This document shows, one piece after another, positions 36,554-46,146 of a stretch of DNA of 64,000 bases. This stretch comes from Novosphingobium fuchskuhlense. GTDB lineage: Bacteria > Pseudomonadota > Alphaproteobacteria > Sphingomonadales > Sphingomonadaceae. The notes below the pieces were generated by a model. The model was not told the origin of the DNA, did no database searches, and saw only the letters and a list, made by a program, of their open reading frames with translations. The stretch lies in NCBI RefSeq assembly GCF_001519075.1, contig NZ_KQ954246.1:1-64000 (forward strand). Direction: 5' to 3'. Within the stretch, counting starts at the first letter, position 1. The number at the start of each line of letters is the position of its first letter. The position numbers and the translations under genes are program-made.

Positions 36554-37561
36554 TCAGAATGCGCAGCAATTGCGCTTGCGCCACACGAGGTAGCCGACGT
36601 CCTCGCCGATCACCGGGTACGTGTGGGAAGTGAGCTGGACGACGGTCGAGCCGCCGGGAGGCTGGCAGGCGAAGCGGCCTGAGGTCGCCGCCACGGGGTT
36701 CACCATCTGCAGCCGGTACTGCTGCTTCTTCATGATCGGCATGAGGTATTTGCCGCAAAGGCCTTGGCTGCCCATCGTCCCCCACGCGAGCGCGGTCCGG
36801 TGCATCTTGTAGACCATGCGTTCGGCCGCGAGCCGCATCGACTGGTCCATCGTCGTGTTGTTGCCGATGTTTCCGGTCATCGGGTACATCGAGCCGTTGC
36901 AGCCCGCGCACCAGAACAGTGCATCGAGCGGAAGCGCGGCGGTCGCGGCCACGCAGTCCGCCGCGCAGGCGACCTGCGCGAGCGGAAAATCGAACACCAC
37001 CGTCTCGGGATAGACCAGCGCGGCCAGCGTATCGTCCTGCCAGGTCGGATCGAGCTCAGTCATGTAGGCAAGATCGAACGAGGCCTGTTCAAAGCAGATG
37101 AAATCCGCGAGCAATTCCAGGAGGTAGAACAGCGGATAGACGTAGTAGTGCGCCTGGTACTGGGCGGTCATCTCGGTGTTGCCGCCCTTCTGCGCCGCCG
37201 ACGAGACGTGCCCATTGCCGACATACATGCCGGGATTGATCGTGATCCCGCCGAGGTTGGGGAAGCAGAAGGGCTTGGTCGTCACATCGACGAGCCGCAC
37301 TGGCTCCCAGAAGCCGAACGACAGCCCGGGCCTGAGGCCGCACAGGCAGACCGGCAGCGACGGATTGGAGGGATCGGGCTTGTCGCCCGGCCAGAGGTCG
37401 AAGCCGCCGATCGACAGCGGGAAGAAGCAATCCCAGCAGATGTCGGTGATCGGGTTCGGAAAGTGCCCATGACAGGTCACCGACCCTTGCGCCGACGCGG
37501 CCTCTGCGGTCCCAAGCCCGACAAGCGCCAGCAGCGCGGCGAGAAGGCGCCGCGGCATCAT
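36554..37561 (-). CDS. traU: TraU, F-type DNA transfer / pilus protein
   Basis: A 335-aa exported protein, equal in size to F TraU (330), rich in cysteines (CWDCFFP, CLCGLRPG, CAGCNG, RNCCAF) and with the typical SIGG...DLWPGD and GFWEPVRLVDVT stretches. In F, TraU is needed mainly for DNA transfer. The start ATG overlaps the preceding stop (ATGA). Confidence 0.93.
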   Translation of the reverse strand: MMPRRLLAALLALVGLGTAEAASAQGSVTCHGHFPNPITDICWDCFFPLSIGGFDLWPGDKPDPSNPSLPVCLCGLRPGLSFGFWEPVRLVDVTTKPFCFPNLGGITINPGMYVGNGHVSSAAQKGGNTEMTAQYQAHYYVYPLFYLLELLADFICFEQASFDLAYMTELDPTWQDDTLAALVYPETVVFDFPLAQVACAADCVAATAALPLDALFWCAGCNGSMYPMTGNIGNNTTMDQSMRLAAERMVYKMHRTALAWGTMGSQGLCGKYLMPIMKKQQYRLQMVNPVAATSGRFACQPPGGSTVVQLTSHTYPVIGEDVGYLVWRKRNCCAF

Positions 37562-37866
37562 TCCTCGCGCTCTCGCACCGCCCACGCATCGTCGGCGCGG
37601 ATCTTGGCAGTGAGCCAACGCAAGCCGACGATGACGCTAGAGCCTGCAAGCGCCAGCCAGGCGAACGCGCCGATCGCCCGCAGGCAGGCCTGGGAAAGTG
37701 CCGGCACCGCGGCGGTCAAGACCGCCAGCATCGCGAGTCCGGTGATCAAGGTCACGCGCATGCGGCGCAGCTGCGGCGTTTCCGGCGCAGCCATCGGCGC
37801 AGGGAGCCGATCACCAATCGAGCGCTTGGCTGCGCCAAGGCGGGCGCGGATCCGCGTGACCATCAT
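37558..37866 (-). CDS. Small membrane protein between traW and traU, unknown
   Basis: A 102-aa protein with a basic N-terminus and two hydrophobic spans (about residues 37-60 and 62-84), overlapping both neighbours by ATGA. The tight coupling says that it is a real gene of the transfer operon. No family recognised. Confidence 0.65.
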   Translation of the reverse strand: MMVTRIRARLGAAKRSIGDRLPAPMAAPETPQLRRMRVTLITGLAMLAVLTAAVPALSQACLRAIGAFAWLALAGSSVIVGLRWLTAKIRADDAWAVREREE

Positions 37867-38516
37867 GGCGTTGCGCCTCCATGCGGGAGCGCCACCTCGC
37901 GGAGGTCGAGCGCATCGCCCTTCTGGACGAGAAGCGCGGGCGTGTGTTCAATGCCGAAGCGTGCGGTCAGCACGCCCTGCTGGTCGAAGTAGAAGCGGCG
38001 CTTGAGCTCGCTCATCCGATCAGTCGGCGAGCCCTTGACCAGCACGATCCAGAGCTTGTCAGCCGCGCCCTGCTTCAGGGCCCAGCTCACCTCATCGGTG
38101 CTGTCGCCATCGATGAAGGCAAAGGAATGGGCCATGCCCACCACGTGCAGCGGATTAAACCGCTGGCCCTTGGCGGCGATGATTGCCCCGCGCGCATTGC
38201 GGATGTCCTCGGCGAGCGTGACGCTGGGATCGAACGACCAGTGCCGATCGGAACTGGCGGGCGTGATGCCGGCAACTGCATGGGGACGCCGTACGCTTGC
38301 CTGGGCGGACTCGACGAACTTGCGGTTCATCGCATCAAGCGCCCCGCTCTGCTGGGCTGCCAGCAATCGCGCGCGGATCACCTGCAGCAGATCAGGCTCG
38401 GCAATCGCCCAGGTCGCGCCAAGCGTGCCGTAGTCTTTCGCCGAGGCCGGCGCGATGCCGATCAGCCAGGCGAACAGTGTAATGGCCACGAGGGTCGGGC
38501 GCGCGAGGCGGGTCAC
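37863..38516 (-). CDS. traW: TraW, F-type pilus assembly protein
   Basis: A 217-aa periplasmic protein (F TraW about 210) with signal peptide ending near PASAKD and the conserved YGTLGATWAIAEPDLL start of the mature protein. The C-terminus (DKLWIVLVKGS, RFYFDQQG, GIEHTPALLVQ) is also typical. It works with TrbC and TraU. The GTG start overlaps the upstream TGA. Confidence 0.93.
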   Translation of the reverse strand: MTRLARPTLVAITLFAWLIGIAPASAKDYGTLGATWAIAEPDLLQVIRARLLAAQQSGALDAMNRKFVESAQASVRRPHAVAGITPASSDRHWSFDPSVTLAEDIRNARGAIIAAKGQRFNPLHVVGMAHSFAFIDGDSTDEVSWALKQGAADKLWIVLVKGSPTDRMSELKRRFYFDQQGVLTARFGIEHTPALLVQKGDALDLREVALPHGGATP

Positions 38517-39058
38517 AAGATCGGCTCCCCGACCCCGAGCAGGCGATGCCCACAGACGAACCCGATCGCCGCATAGCGGCTGTCGAACCCGTCCTTGTGC
38601 GGGGTCGCCGCGAACACGCAGCCCGGCGGCACCTTCCCGATCGGTCCGGGGGTGAGGACTTCCCCCTGACGGGTGAGCGGCTTGAGGCGCGCGACTTCGT
38701 GGCCATTGACCAGGACCCCGGTGCCATCGCGGCTGATGGTGTCGCCGGCGACGCCATAGGCGATCTTGGCGAAAGGCTTCGGGCTCGTCCCGAAGTGCTT
38801 GATCACCAGCGGATCGCGGCCGGGATCGAAGACCACGTAGTCGCCGCGTTTGGGCACTCGCCCAGCTTCAACGAACAGTGCCCAGTTGGGCAGCGATTCG
38901 CTGGCATTGATGAAGATCGCATGCCGGTCGTGCCAGGCCTCGAGCGATTGTAGGCCAAGCCCGATTGCGACGAGCAGGCCCGCGCCGCCCCAGCGCTGCA
39001 CCCACGCGGGAAGGCGCCGCTCGCACGGGGGGCGGATCGGATCACTTCGACTGGCCAC
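38513..39058 (-). CDS. TraF-type S26 signal peptidase of the transfer system
   Basis: A 181-aa membrane-anchored peptidase. One N-terminal span is followed by INASESLPNWALF, where the Ser before LP is the likely nucleophile, and by IAYGVAGDTISRDG, which is in the position of the S26 lysine region. Related peptidases mature pilin or other exported transfer proteins. The GTG at 39058 follows AGGGA and overlaps trbI by 17 nt; longer starts would run far into trbI. Confidence 0.8.
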   Translation of the reverse strand: MASRSDPIRPPCERRLPAWVQRWGGAGLLVAIGLGLQSLEAWHDRHAIFINASESLPNWALFVEAGRVPKRGDYVVFDPGRDPLVIKHFGTSPKPFAKIAYGVAGDTISRDGTGVLVNGHEVARLKPLTRQGEVLTPGPIGKVPPGCVFAATPHKDGFDSRYAAIGFVCGHRLLGVGEPIL

Positions 39059-39551
39059 CCTGCGTTCCCTGACTTTGGGTTTGGCCCTGGCTTTGGATCT
39101 GGCCCGGCCCTTGAAGCTGGCCCTGGGCGTCGAAGAACTGCTGCATCTGCGGCGACAGCCCCTCGGCCGTTCCGGTTTGCGGGTGGGGCACGTGGGCATA
39201 GACTTCGCGGCGGACGGCCATCGTGATGTCGGGGACGTCGCCGCCCACCACAGCATTGGCGAGCAGCACGGTCTCGCCGCGCGCGCCATGTGCGTTTACC
39301 GCGTCGCCCATCGCCTTCAGGAAGGTGGCGGTTTCTGCGGTGATGCGACCGGACGGGACGCCTGAACGTGCCTCGTTCTGAACGAATTCACGCACCAGCT
39401 CGGCGAGCTGGACCTTAACGAGGTGCGGGCCGCTGCGGCGCAGGTCGATGATCGCGTGGCTCGCCCATACGCCCCAGAGCAGGACCCCGGCCCCAAGGGC
39501 GACAGCCAACATGCGGCGGTATTCGGCGCGGAACCTGCCGTACTCACTCAT
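39042..39551 (-). CDS. trbI: TrbI, F-type transfer protein
   Basis: A 169-aa protein with one N-terminal membrane span (VALGAGVLLWGVWASHAI) and the TrbI core HLVKVQLAELVREFV. The C-terminal ~35 residues are a Gln/Gly/Ser-rich repeat. F TrbI influences pilus retraction. The ATG at 39551 overlaps the upstream stop by 8 nt. Confidence 0.82.
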   Translation of the reverse strand: MSEYGRFRAEYRRMLAVALGAGVLLWGVWASHAIIDLRRSGPHLVKVQLAELVREFVQNEARSGVPSGRITAETATFLKAMGDAVNAHGARGETVLLANAVVGGDVPDITMAVRREVYAHVPHPQTGTAEGLSPQMQQFFDAQGQLQGPGQIQSQGQTQSQGTQGGQSK

Positions 39552-39861
39552 GGTCGGAAACTCCGAGGGCGCGCGTGAAGCTGGCGCGGCGGAAGAAGGC
39601 GACCGCGACGAAGGCAAGCGCGAAGGCATAGGCGATGATGTGGTTGAACTGTCCCTGCCGCGCGGACGATGCAGCGACGTAGCGGTCGGCGAGATTGGCG
39701 AGCTGCGCCATGGTGAGCGGCAACGAGAAGCTGCCGATCGCGAAGAAAACGAGCGCGACAATGCCGGCTGCGGCCAGCGTGTTCACCGCCAGCCATCCCG
39801 AAAGCCGCAAGGCTGCGGCGGCAATCGCGCCCCAGTCGAGCGGATGGCGCTGCCCGCTCAT
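39544..39861 (-). CDS. Small membrane protein downstream of traC, unknown
   Basis: A 105-aa protein with two hydrophobic spans (about residues 25-50 and 75-90), overlapping traC by ATGA and trbI by 8 nt. Its position between traC and trbI and its tight coupling make it a genuine gene. No family recognised. Confidence 0.65.
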   Translation of the reverse strand: MSGQRHPLDWGAIAAAALRLSGWLAVNTLAAAGIVALVFFAIGSFSLPLTMAQLANLADRYVAASSARQGQFNHIIAYAFALAFVAVAFFRRASFTRALGVSDHE

Positions 39862-42407
39862 GGTGCGTTGCCCTTCAGGGGATCGGTGCGACCGGCAAAG
39901 GCGACCGTCTCGATCGCGTCCGCCATCGATGCGCCATGCTCGATCTGCGCTTCGATGCGGGCATAGGTCGCCGGGCTCGAGGAATAGAGCGTCGCCGAAA
40001 ACGGATCGAGCACGAGCCGGCAGACGGTCTGGGTTTCGGGACCGCGGATCAGAAGGTCGGAATAGTCGGTGCCTTGGCGTTTCAGCGAGCGCAGCAGCGC
40101 ATCAGTGTAGTTGTCCATCTCGAAGCGATCGGACTTGCGGAAGTCCGCGATCGTCTCGGGCTTCTGCTGGAGCACCAGCATCCAGTCGGAATTCTCGAGC
40201 GCTGCCTTCGAACCGCCCGACTTGTAGAAGTCGTTGATCGACTGGGTCGCGGTGATGAGCGACGAGCCGTACTTGCGGCAGGTGCGCGAATAGGTCTCGA
40301 CGAAGTCGGCCATCGCGCCGCCCTGAAGCATCTGCCAGGCCTCATCGATGATCAGCGCCTTGGGCCGCGCGCGGTCGAGTTTGCGCATCGTCTGCGAGGC
40401 GACGAACATGATCGAGGTGAGCACCACGCTGCGCAGTTCCTCACGCGAGGCGAGGTCGGAGAGCTCGAACACGGTGAGATCGGCCGAGAGATCGAGATTG
40501 GTTGCCCCGAGGAAGAACTGTCCGAAGGTGCCTTTTTCCGAGAACGGGAGCAGCGCGGTCGCGAGATCGTCGGCCTGGGGGTGGCCTGCTTCGCGCAGCG
40601 CCGCCATCACCGCATCGACGGTCCCATCGCGTCCATGCGCCGACCACACCGCGTTGACCGCCGCGTCGATCAGTCCGCGCTCGGTATCATTAAGCCGATT
40701 CTCGTAGCGCGCCATTTGGCTGACGATGGCTTTGAGCATCGCCATGCAGTCAACGAGGTAGTCTTCGTCCGCATCGGCCTGATCGAGGTCGATCATCCGG
40801 AACGGGTTTAGGGAAATCCCCGCCGACTGGCGAAACTCGGTGAAGGTGCCGCCGAGCGCCTTGGCCATGTGCTCGAACGAGCGCCCGTCATCGATGACGA
40901 TGACCTTGGCATTGACCCCGGCAAAGCTCGCGGTGAGGTCCTGCAGCAGAACCGACTTGCCCGAGCCCGACTTGCCGGCAATCGCGACATTGTGGTTGCC
41001 GGCCGAGTTTTGGAACGGCGACCAGAACTGCGGTTGCCCGCGCCGGCCGACAAACAGCAGGTGGGGAATATGCCCGCCGTTGTACTCGCCCTGCACGGGC
41101 GCCAGCGAGGCGACGTTGGCGGAAAGCACCGTGCGGAAGCGGCGCATCCGTGTGAGATCGGCCGAGAGCCCATCTGCCAGTAGCAGCGGAAACGAGGCCA
41201 TCAGGCCGCCCAATTGCAGGTAGGTTTCGTCGATCAGGTCCCAGCCGGCGGCCTTGTAGATCGCCTTCAGGGTGCGTTCGTTAACGTCGCCGCGGCCCTT
41301 GGGCGCCAGCATGGTAACGCTGTAGTAGATCTGGACCAGCTTCTGCCCGAGGCGGACCTGCTGCTGCACATGCTGCCATTCGACCGACTGGCTCTTGAGC
41401 TGCGGCACCAGTTTTGCCGCCTTGCCGTCGGCCAGCGAGGTCGTGCGCGTGAATTTCCAGCCCGCCTTGGTCTCGGACACGTCGGAAGCAGGGATGACCC
41501 CGGAGATCGACTGAAGCACGGGACACGGCAGGCAAAGCTTGGGATTGAACACGTCGCCGATGACCTTCTGGGTATCCCAGGGTGCCCAGCGCTCGGGGAA
41601 ATAGCGCACCGACATCGTGCGCACGTCGAACTCGTGGGGGCTGTACTCGGCAAAGTCGGGGGCGCCATCGGCGACGAGACCGGACGGCCGCAGCGAGGGT
41701 GCCTCGAGGATCAGCCTGTCGCGCTCGATGCGGGTGACGAGATCGCGGCGCACGCATTGCTCGTTGATCGGATCGAACGGCGAGTAGTCGGGTGCATCGT
41801 CGCCCGCGCCCGTCGAAGGGCACACGACGTCGTCGATGAAGCGGATCAATTCGGTCGGATCGAGGACGCGCGTGGCGACGTTGATCGAATCGAAGGCCGA
41901 AACGAGCCCTTCGCGGATTGCCAACAGTTGCTCGGCATCGATGCCCGCGCTCTGGCCGACGCCAACGGCAAGCAGCACACGGAAGTGGCGCAGATGGAAC
42001 GGGCCGTCGCTCGCCAGCGAAGACCAGGCTCCTTTTCGCAGCAGGTCGAGCCGGTAGCGGGCGAGCTTGTCGAACACCGCGCCGGCACGCACGCGCGGCA
42101 GCGCCCATTCCTGCAGCTTTTCGGCGATGCGGGGGCTGGCGTAATTGATGAGCTGGAATTCGCAGCCGGGCAGCAGGATGTCCGAAAACACCGAATTCAG
42201 GATGTCGCCGATGCGCTCGTCGGCACCGACCAGTGGCGCCAGTTCGAGTATGAAGCCCTTCGAGCGGGTCAGATGGAACAGCTGCTCGCCGGGGCTGTAG
42301 GCGCGGTATCCAAGGAAATGCGCGAGCATCGGGACATCCCGGGAGGCCGGACGAGCCTCGGGCTTTTGCGTGTCGCCGGTGACGAGTTCGGTGAGACGGG
42401 CCAGCAT
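39858..42407 (-). CDS. traC: TraC, F-type secretion ATPase (VirB4 family)
   Basis: An 849-aa cytoplasmic ATPase (F TraC 875) that powers pilus assembly. Walker A GKSGSGKS lies near residue 478 and the Walker B-like ALIIDEAWQML near 690, followed by RKYGSSLITATQSIND. The N-terminal ~430 residues match the VirB4/TraC pre-ATPase domain (DGLSADL, RRGQPQFWSPF). Confidence 0.95.
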   Translation of the reverse strand: MLARLTELVTGDTQKPEARPASRDVPMLAHFLGYRAYSPGEQLFHLTRSKGFILELAPLVGADERIGDILNSVFSDILLPGCEFQLINYASPRIAEKLQEWALPRVRAGAVFDKLARYRLDLLRKGAWSSLASDGPFHLRHFRVLLAVGVGQSAGIDAEQLLAIREGLVSAFDSINVATRVLDPTELIRFIDDVVCPSTGAGDDAPDYSPFDPINEQCVRRDLVTRIERDRLILEAPSLRPSGLVADGAPDFAEYSPHEFDVRTMSVRYFPERWAPWDTQKVIGDVFNPKLCLPCPVLQSISGVIPASDVSETKAGWKFTRTTSLADGKAAKLVPQLKSQSVEWQHVQQQVRLGQKLVQIYYSVTMLAPKGRGDVNERTLKAIYKAAGWDLIDETYLQLGGLMASFPLLLADGLSADLTRMRRFRTVLSANVASLAPVQGEYNGGHIPHLLFVGRRGQPQFWSPFQNSAGNHNVAIAGKSGSGKSVLLQDLTASFAGVNAKVIVIDDGRSFEHMAKALGGTFTEFRQSAGISLNPFRMIDLDQADADEDYLVDCMAMLKAIVSQMARYENRLNDTERGLIDAAVNAVWSAHGRDGTVDAVMAALREAGHPQADDLATALLPFSEKGTFGQFFLGATNLDLSADLTVFELSDLASREELRSVVLTSIMFVASQTMRKLDRARPKALIIDEAWQMLQGGAMADFVETYSRTCRKYGSSLITATQSINDFYKSGGSKAALENSDWMLVLQQKPETIADFRKSDRFEMDNYTDALLRSLKRQGTDYSDLLIRGPETQTVCRLVLDPFSATLYSSSPATYARIEAQIEHGASMADAIETVAFAGRTDPLKGNAP

Positions 42408-42413
42408 TTGAGG

Positions 42414-43139
42414 TCAGTTCCCCGCCGGCGGAAAGCTGGCGACCGGCTTGGCATCGGGCTTTGCGGGCATCGCCGGCGTCGCGCTGCCGCCTGCGCGTCC
42501 TGCGTTCGACAGAATTTCCTTCACCTGATCCTTGATCGCATCGAGCGCACCGGGACGAGCCGCTTGCGTTCCGGCGTGGGTGTCCGGCGCAGGCGCCAGC
42601 TTGTCATCGCTCTTGGCGGGTCGATCGGCGGTTTGCGGCGGCGCGGGCATCGCCGCGATCTCGGGCGCCATTTCCGCAATCGCGAGCAGGCTGCCGGTAT
42701 CTGTGCCGCCAAGGCTGCGGCGATCGAGCGGGGTGATGGCGCGAGGCACGGCGGGCGCAACGTCCACCGGCGTATAGGCCGTGGTGCGCGGGTGCAGCTG
42801 GCCGGCGGCATCGTGCCACTCTGGATAGACGATCCTGAGTTCTGGGCGCGCGCCGCGCACGAAGACCCATTCGCGGTTTCTCGCGGTCCGTCCCAGTCCC
42901 GCGTCGGTAGCCTTTTGCGGCCGCTCGGCGCGCGATTCGGAATCGGCTGCCGACTTGTCGCTGCCATGTTCGTCCTGTCCTCCAATCTCGTGGATGGCGG
43001 CATCGTCTATGCGCATCGAGGGCGCGCAGGTGCCCTTCGGGGCCGAGCAGGCGAACCCGCCCTTGATGTTGGAATGGAAAAGCGAGCAGCCCGACAGCGC
43101 GACGAGGCTGGCAAGCACGATCGGCGGGGCCAGGCGCAT
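42414..43139 (-). CDS. traV: TraV, outer-membrane core lipoprotein
   Basis: A 241-aa lipoprotein with lipobox LVALSGC, followed by the TraV pattern of two cysteines (GGFACSAPKGTCAPS). TraV anchors the TraK-TraB outer-membrane ring of the channel. It is longer than F TraV (171) through an Ala/Pro-rich tail. The start is fixed by GGAGGAG 8 nt upstream. Confidence 0.87.
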   Translation of the reverse strand: MRLAPPIVLASLVALSGCSLFHSNIKGGFACSAPKGTCAPSMRIDDAAIHEIGGQDEHGSDKSAADSESRAERPQKATDAGLGRTARNREWVFVRGARPELRIVYPEWHDAAGQLHPRTTAYTPVDVAPAVPRAITPLDRRSLGGTDTGSLLAIAEMAPEIAAMPAPPQTADRPAKSDDKLAPAPDTHAGTQAARPGALDAIKDQVKEILSNAGRAGGSATPAMPAKPDAKPVASFPPAGN

Positions 43140-43143
43140 GGGA

Positions 43144-43962
43144 TCACGCTCCTCCCTTGAGCCAGGCTTCGAGGAATTCCCGGGGCCGGAAGCCGAGGAC
43201 GACGGCGCCGTCACCGCGCACAATCACCGGTGTTCCGGTAAAGCCATGACCTTGCGCGAACCGCTCGTTGGCATCGAGGCCGCTGGTATCGCAGGCCCTC
43301 TTGGCAATTTCCTGGTCGGAATAGGCCTTCTCGACCGCGCCGATACGGTCTTCCGCGCAGATCACCGCATCGGAAATCGCGCGCGTTCCGAGCACCGAGA
43401 TCGGCCGTTCGGAGACGTGAACCCCCATCGTCTTGAGGGTCTGGTGAAGCATCCGGCAATAGCCGCAGTGGAAATCGCTGAAGACGGTGACGCTGGGACC
43501 AGGTCCGCCCCATTCGATCGCGCCATTGGCGGGAAGCCCCGCCAGCGACACCTTCTGTGCCATGCTGGGGCTCGCCGATGGCGCAGGTTGCCCGTGCCCG
43601 TCACGGATGTAGGCGGTTTGCGTGCCTTCATCGCTGGCGGACGGCGCGCCGCCGAGCAGGAGATCCGGGTTGATCTCCAGCAGGCGGGCCGCCGTCAGAT
43701 CCTGCCGCGTTTCCATGTCGTAAACGCGCCCGACGATGAGGTAGCGCGCCGTGGCATCGACGTAAAAGATGTTCGTCCCGGCCTGGACCTCACAGATGCC
43801 CGGAACCTTGGCGCAATCGACATGCGCGACCTGCGTGCGGGGCAGCCGTGCGGCGATGGCATGGGCAACCGCCTCGCCATTCGCCGGGCCTGCGAAGCTC
43901 GGCGCCGGGCTGGTGGTGATGCCCGCCAGTGCGGCAAGGCCAATGAGTTTGAGACCTGTCAT
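43144..43962 (-). CDS. dsbC: DsbC-like periplasmic disulfide isomerase of the transfer operon
   Basis: A 272-aa exported thioredoxin-fold protein with the active site FHCGYC preceded by VTVFSDF, an N-terminal dimerisation-type domain (FYVDATARYLIVGRVYD) and TGTPVIV near the end, which supplies the cis-proline. It should shuffle disulfides in the Cys-rich TraN, TraU, TraH and TraV. The ATG at 43962 has GAGGGA 9 nt upstream; an ATG at 43971 is too close to that site. Confidence 0.88.
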   Translation of the reverse strand: MTGLKLIGLAALAGITTSPAPSFAGPANGEAVAHAIAARLPRTQVAHVDCAKVPGICEVQAGTNIFYVDATARYLIVGRVYDMETRQDLTAARLLEINPDLLLGGAPSASDEGTQTAYIRDGHGQPAPSASPSMAQKVSLAGLPANGAIEWGGPGPSVTVFSDFHCGYCRMLHQTLKTMGVHVSERPISVLGTRAISDAVICAEDRIGAVEKAYSDQEIAKRACDTSGLDANERFAQGHGFTGTPVIVRGDGAVVLGFRPREFLEAWLKGGA

Positions 43963-43975
43963 GGCAAGCATTCCC

Positions 43976-45316
43976 TCAATTGCGGATGAAGACGCCGTCG
44001 AGGAACACGACCTCGACATCGAGCCCGGTCGGCATTTCGACGACAGGCTGGTACTGTTCGGCGCGCTCGATCAGATATTTGGAGACCATGTCGGCCGACT
44101 GGGCGACGCCCTGGCCGAGACCGCCCTGGGCAATATCGGTGGGCGACAGGGTCGATTTCTGGCCGTTCACACTCACCGTTGGCGCGGTGAGCAGGCTTTG
44201 CGAGTTCGCCGAGAACCCGCGCCCGAACCCGCCGAGCGTGCCGGCGATGAAGGCCTGACCGACAAGATTGCCGGCGCGGCTCACCACCCGCCCGCGCACG
44301 CCGGTCTTGCCGCCGAACGCGATGAAGCCCTTGACCTCGCTGACCGCCACGCGCCCGCCGGGCTGCGGACAGGTCATGCGCTGCAACTTCACATAGACCT
44401 TCTCGGACGAGAGGTCGGCCATCGCCGCGCCATTGACCATGCAGCCGACAAGGTTGGTCTTGAGGAGCTTGCCTCCCGCATAGACCGAGCGCGCCGGCCC
44501 GGTGATCCGCAAGACCACCGGCAGCGGGTCCGTCTGGCTCTTGGTGTTGGTCGTCGCATCGACGCCGACCACGACCTTGGCAGTCGCGATCGAATTGGGC
44601 GGGAGGTAGTTTTCGCTGTCGGTGAACTGGGTGGTCTTGCTCGGCACCATGCGCGTCGCGGTGCCCCCGGCGTCTCCGGCAAAGGCAATCAGCCTAACTT
44701 CGTTGGGGCGCACCTGCGGCGCTGCCAGGGCGGGCTCGCCGCTTCCCGGCACGGTGCCGCCTGGTTGCGGTGCGGTCGCGGCGCGCTGGTAAGTGCCAGG
44801 TGCGCCCGCGCCATACATCGACGTCGGTCCGGCAGTTGCCCGCTGGACCTGGGTAGATAGCGCGGAGATCTGCGAGCGTAGCTGGTCGTTCTCGGTCTGG
44901 TAGGCCGACAGAACCTTGCCGCCGTCCGCCTTGAGCGCGGTGTTCTGCCCTTGCAGATCCTGAAGCTGGTGCTGGAGCTGATCGATCCGCGTGCTGTCGC
45001 TCTGGAGCGACTTGATCTCGGTGCCTTGCGTCGTGATCTGGTTTTCCGAGAGCGCCATCCACTCCTTGTCGGCCATCGAGCGGTTGACCATGTCGTCAGT
45101 CGAAATCTTGACCGACCTGGTCGGGTCGGCTTGCCCGGCCTGTTTCGGATCGGATGAGGGGGTACTGGTGATCCACCAGACCCCGGCGACCACGATGGTG
45201 GCGCCGAGCCCGTACATCGCGAGCCGCTGGCGCCGGCGCGTGACAGCGTTGTGGTCCAGTTCGCTCGCGCCCGAAGGCGCTTCGCTACCCTTCGGGTTAG
45301 CGTTGGTGGGCGTCAC
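43976..45316 (-). CDS. traB: TraB, channel scaffold protein (VirB10 family)
   Basis: A 446-aa protein (F TraB 475) with an N-terminal cytoplasmic stretch, one membrane span (MYGLGATIVVAGVWWITS) and a coiled coil (about residues 90-170). A Pro/Gly linker follows, then the C-terminal VirB10-like domain (LPPNSIATAKVVVGVD, VGCMVNGAA, KGFIAFGGKTGVRGRVV). It spans the envelope and links TraK and TraV to the inner membrane. The GTG start forms a GTGA overlap with the traK stop, which excludes a longer upstream frame. Confidence 0.92.
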   Translation of the reverse strand: MTPTNANPKGSEAPSGASELDHNAVTRRRQRLAMYGLGATIVVAGVWWITSTPSSDPKQAGQADPTRSVKISTDDMVNRSMADKEWMALSENQITTQGTEIKSLQSDSTRIDQLQHQLQDLQGQNTALKADGGKVLSAYQTENDQLRSQISALSTQVQRATAGPTSMYGAGAPGTYQRAATAPQPGGTVPGSGEPALAAPQVRPNEVRLIAFAGDAGGTATRMVPSKTTQFTDSENYLPPNSIATAKVVVGVDATTNTKSQTDPLPVVLRITGPARSVYAGGKLLKTNLVGCMVNGAAMADLSSEKVYVKLQRMTCPQPGGRVAVSEVKGFIAFGGKTGVRGRVVSRAGNLVGQAFIAGTLGGFGRGFSANSQSLLTAPTVSVNGQKSTLSPTDIAQGGLGQGVAQSADMVSKYLIERAEQYQPVVEMPTGLDVEVVFLDGVFIRN

Positions 45317-46146
45317 GGCTGATCTCCCGGCCGCGCGGCGCGCATGATGACGAATGCCGTGGTTTCCTGACCTACCTCGAGTCTGGACTGGGCAAGGCTC
45401 ACGGCGAGGGCATCGGCCGGGGCGACCTGATCTTCGCTGAGGGTCACCGGCTTGTTTCCGGTGTTCGCCAGCTTGAGCAGCTTGCCGGTCAGCGACCACC
45501 CGGAATACTGGCCGACCAGTTGGACCTTGAGGCTTCCGACATTGACGGGCGCAAGCGGACGCCAGGTGATGTCGAAGCCTTCGACCGGTTTCTGGACGTA
45601 CATCGCGGAGATCAGCCGCGCAGCGCCATCCTGTTCCGACAAACCAACGGGCCAGCGTTCGCCAACGGCCGCGGGATGCTCCGAGTCGGCATTGGCGACG
45701 AAGACCTGTTTGGCTTCGCTGCCAGCTACGGCGCAGACGAACTTGTAGACGAAGCCCTTCTTGGTCGTGCCGAAAAAGGAAATTGATGGTCGCGAGAAGC
45801 CGCTGCCGACCGAAAGGTAGATGTCGCCACGGAGCGGCTCGTTCACCACCTGAAAATCCTCGGCGGCACTGCTCGTCTGGATCTTGGATACCGAGGCGAA
45901 CTGGTCGTCCTTGAGCGTGATCCGGGTCAGGTCCTTGAGCGATGCATCGCAGCGGACCGTGCCATTGTCGGCGGCGAGCACGTTCTGATCGGCCAAGGCC
46001 GGCTCAGCGATGCCCGCGAGGCCAAGCGCGACGAGGGCTGCGCCAACGAGGCGCTCACGCCGCCACACGCGGGAGGCGCACGACGCCCCCGCGGCCAATT
46101 CCAGCCATGCCATGCGGTTCAGTTCCTGTGATAGGGTGCCGGTCAT
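45313..46146 (-). CDS. traK: TraK, outer-membrane ring protein (VirB9-like)
   Basis: A 277-aa exported protein (F TraK 242) with signal peptide ending near GIAEPALADQ and TraK features: ITLKDDQFASVSKIQT, GDIYLSVGSG and a C-terminal LVGQYSGWSLTGKLLKL. It forms the secretin-like ring with TraV and TraB. The start overlaps the traE stop (ATGA). Confidence 0.9.
   Translation of the reverse strand: MTGTLSQELNRMAWLELAAGASCASRVWRRERLVGAALVALGLAGIAEPALADQNVLAADNGTVRCDASLKDLTRITLKDDQFASVSKIQTSSAAEDFQVVNEPLRGDIYLSVGSGFSRPSISFFGTTKKGFVYKFVCAVAGSEAKQVFVANADSEHPAAVGERWPVGLSEQDGAARLISAMYVQKPVEGFDITWRPLAPVNVGSLKVQLVGQYSGWSLTGKLLKLANTGNKPVTLSEDQVAPADALAVSLAQSRLEVGQETTAFVIMRAARPGDQP

Noticed and set aside
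41214..43160. Long rightward open frame of 648 codons opposite traC, traV and dsbC
   Set aside because: It is the antisense of convincing transfer genes and its translation is Arg/Gly/His-rich with no motif; GC-rich DNA produces such shadows.
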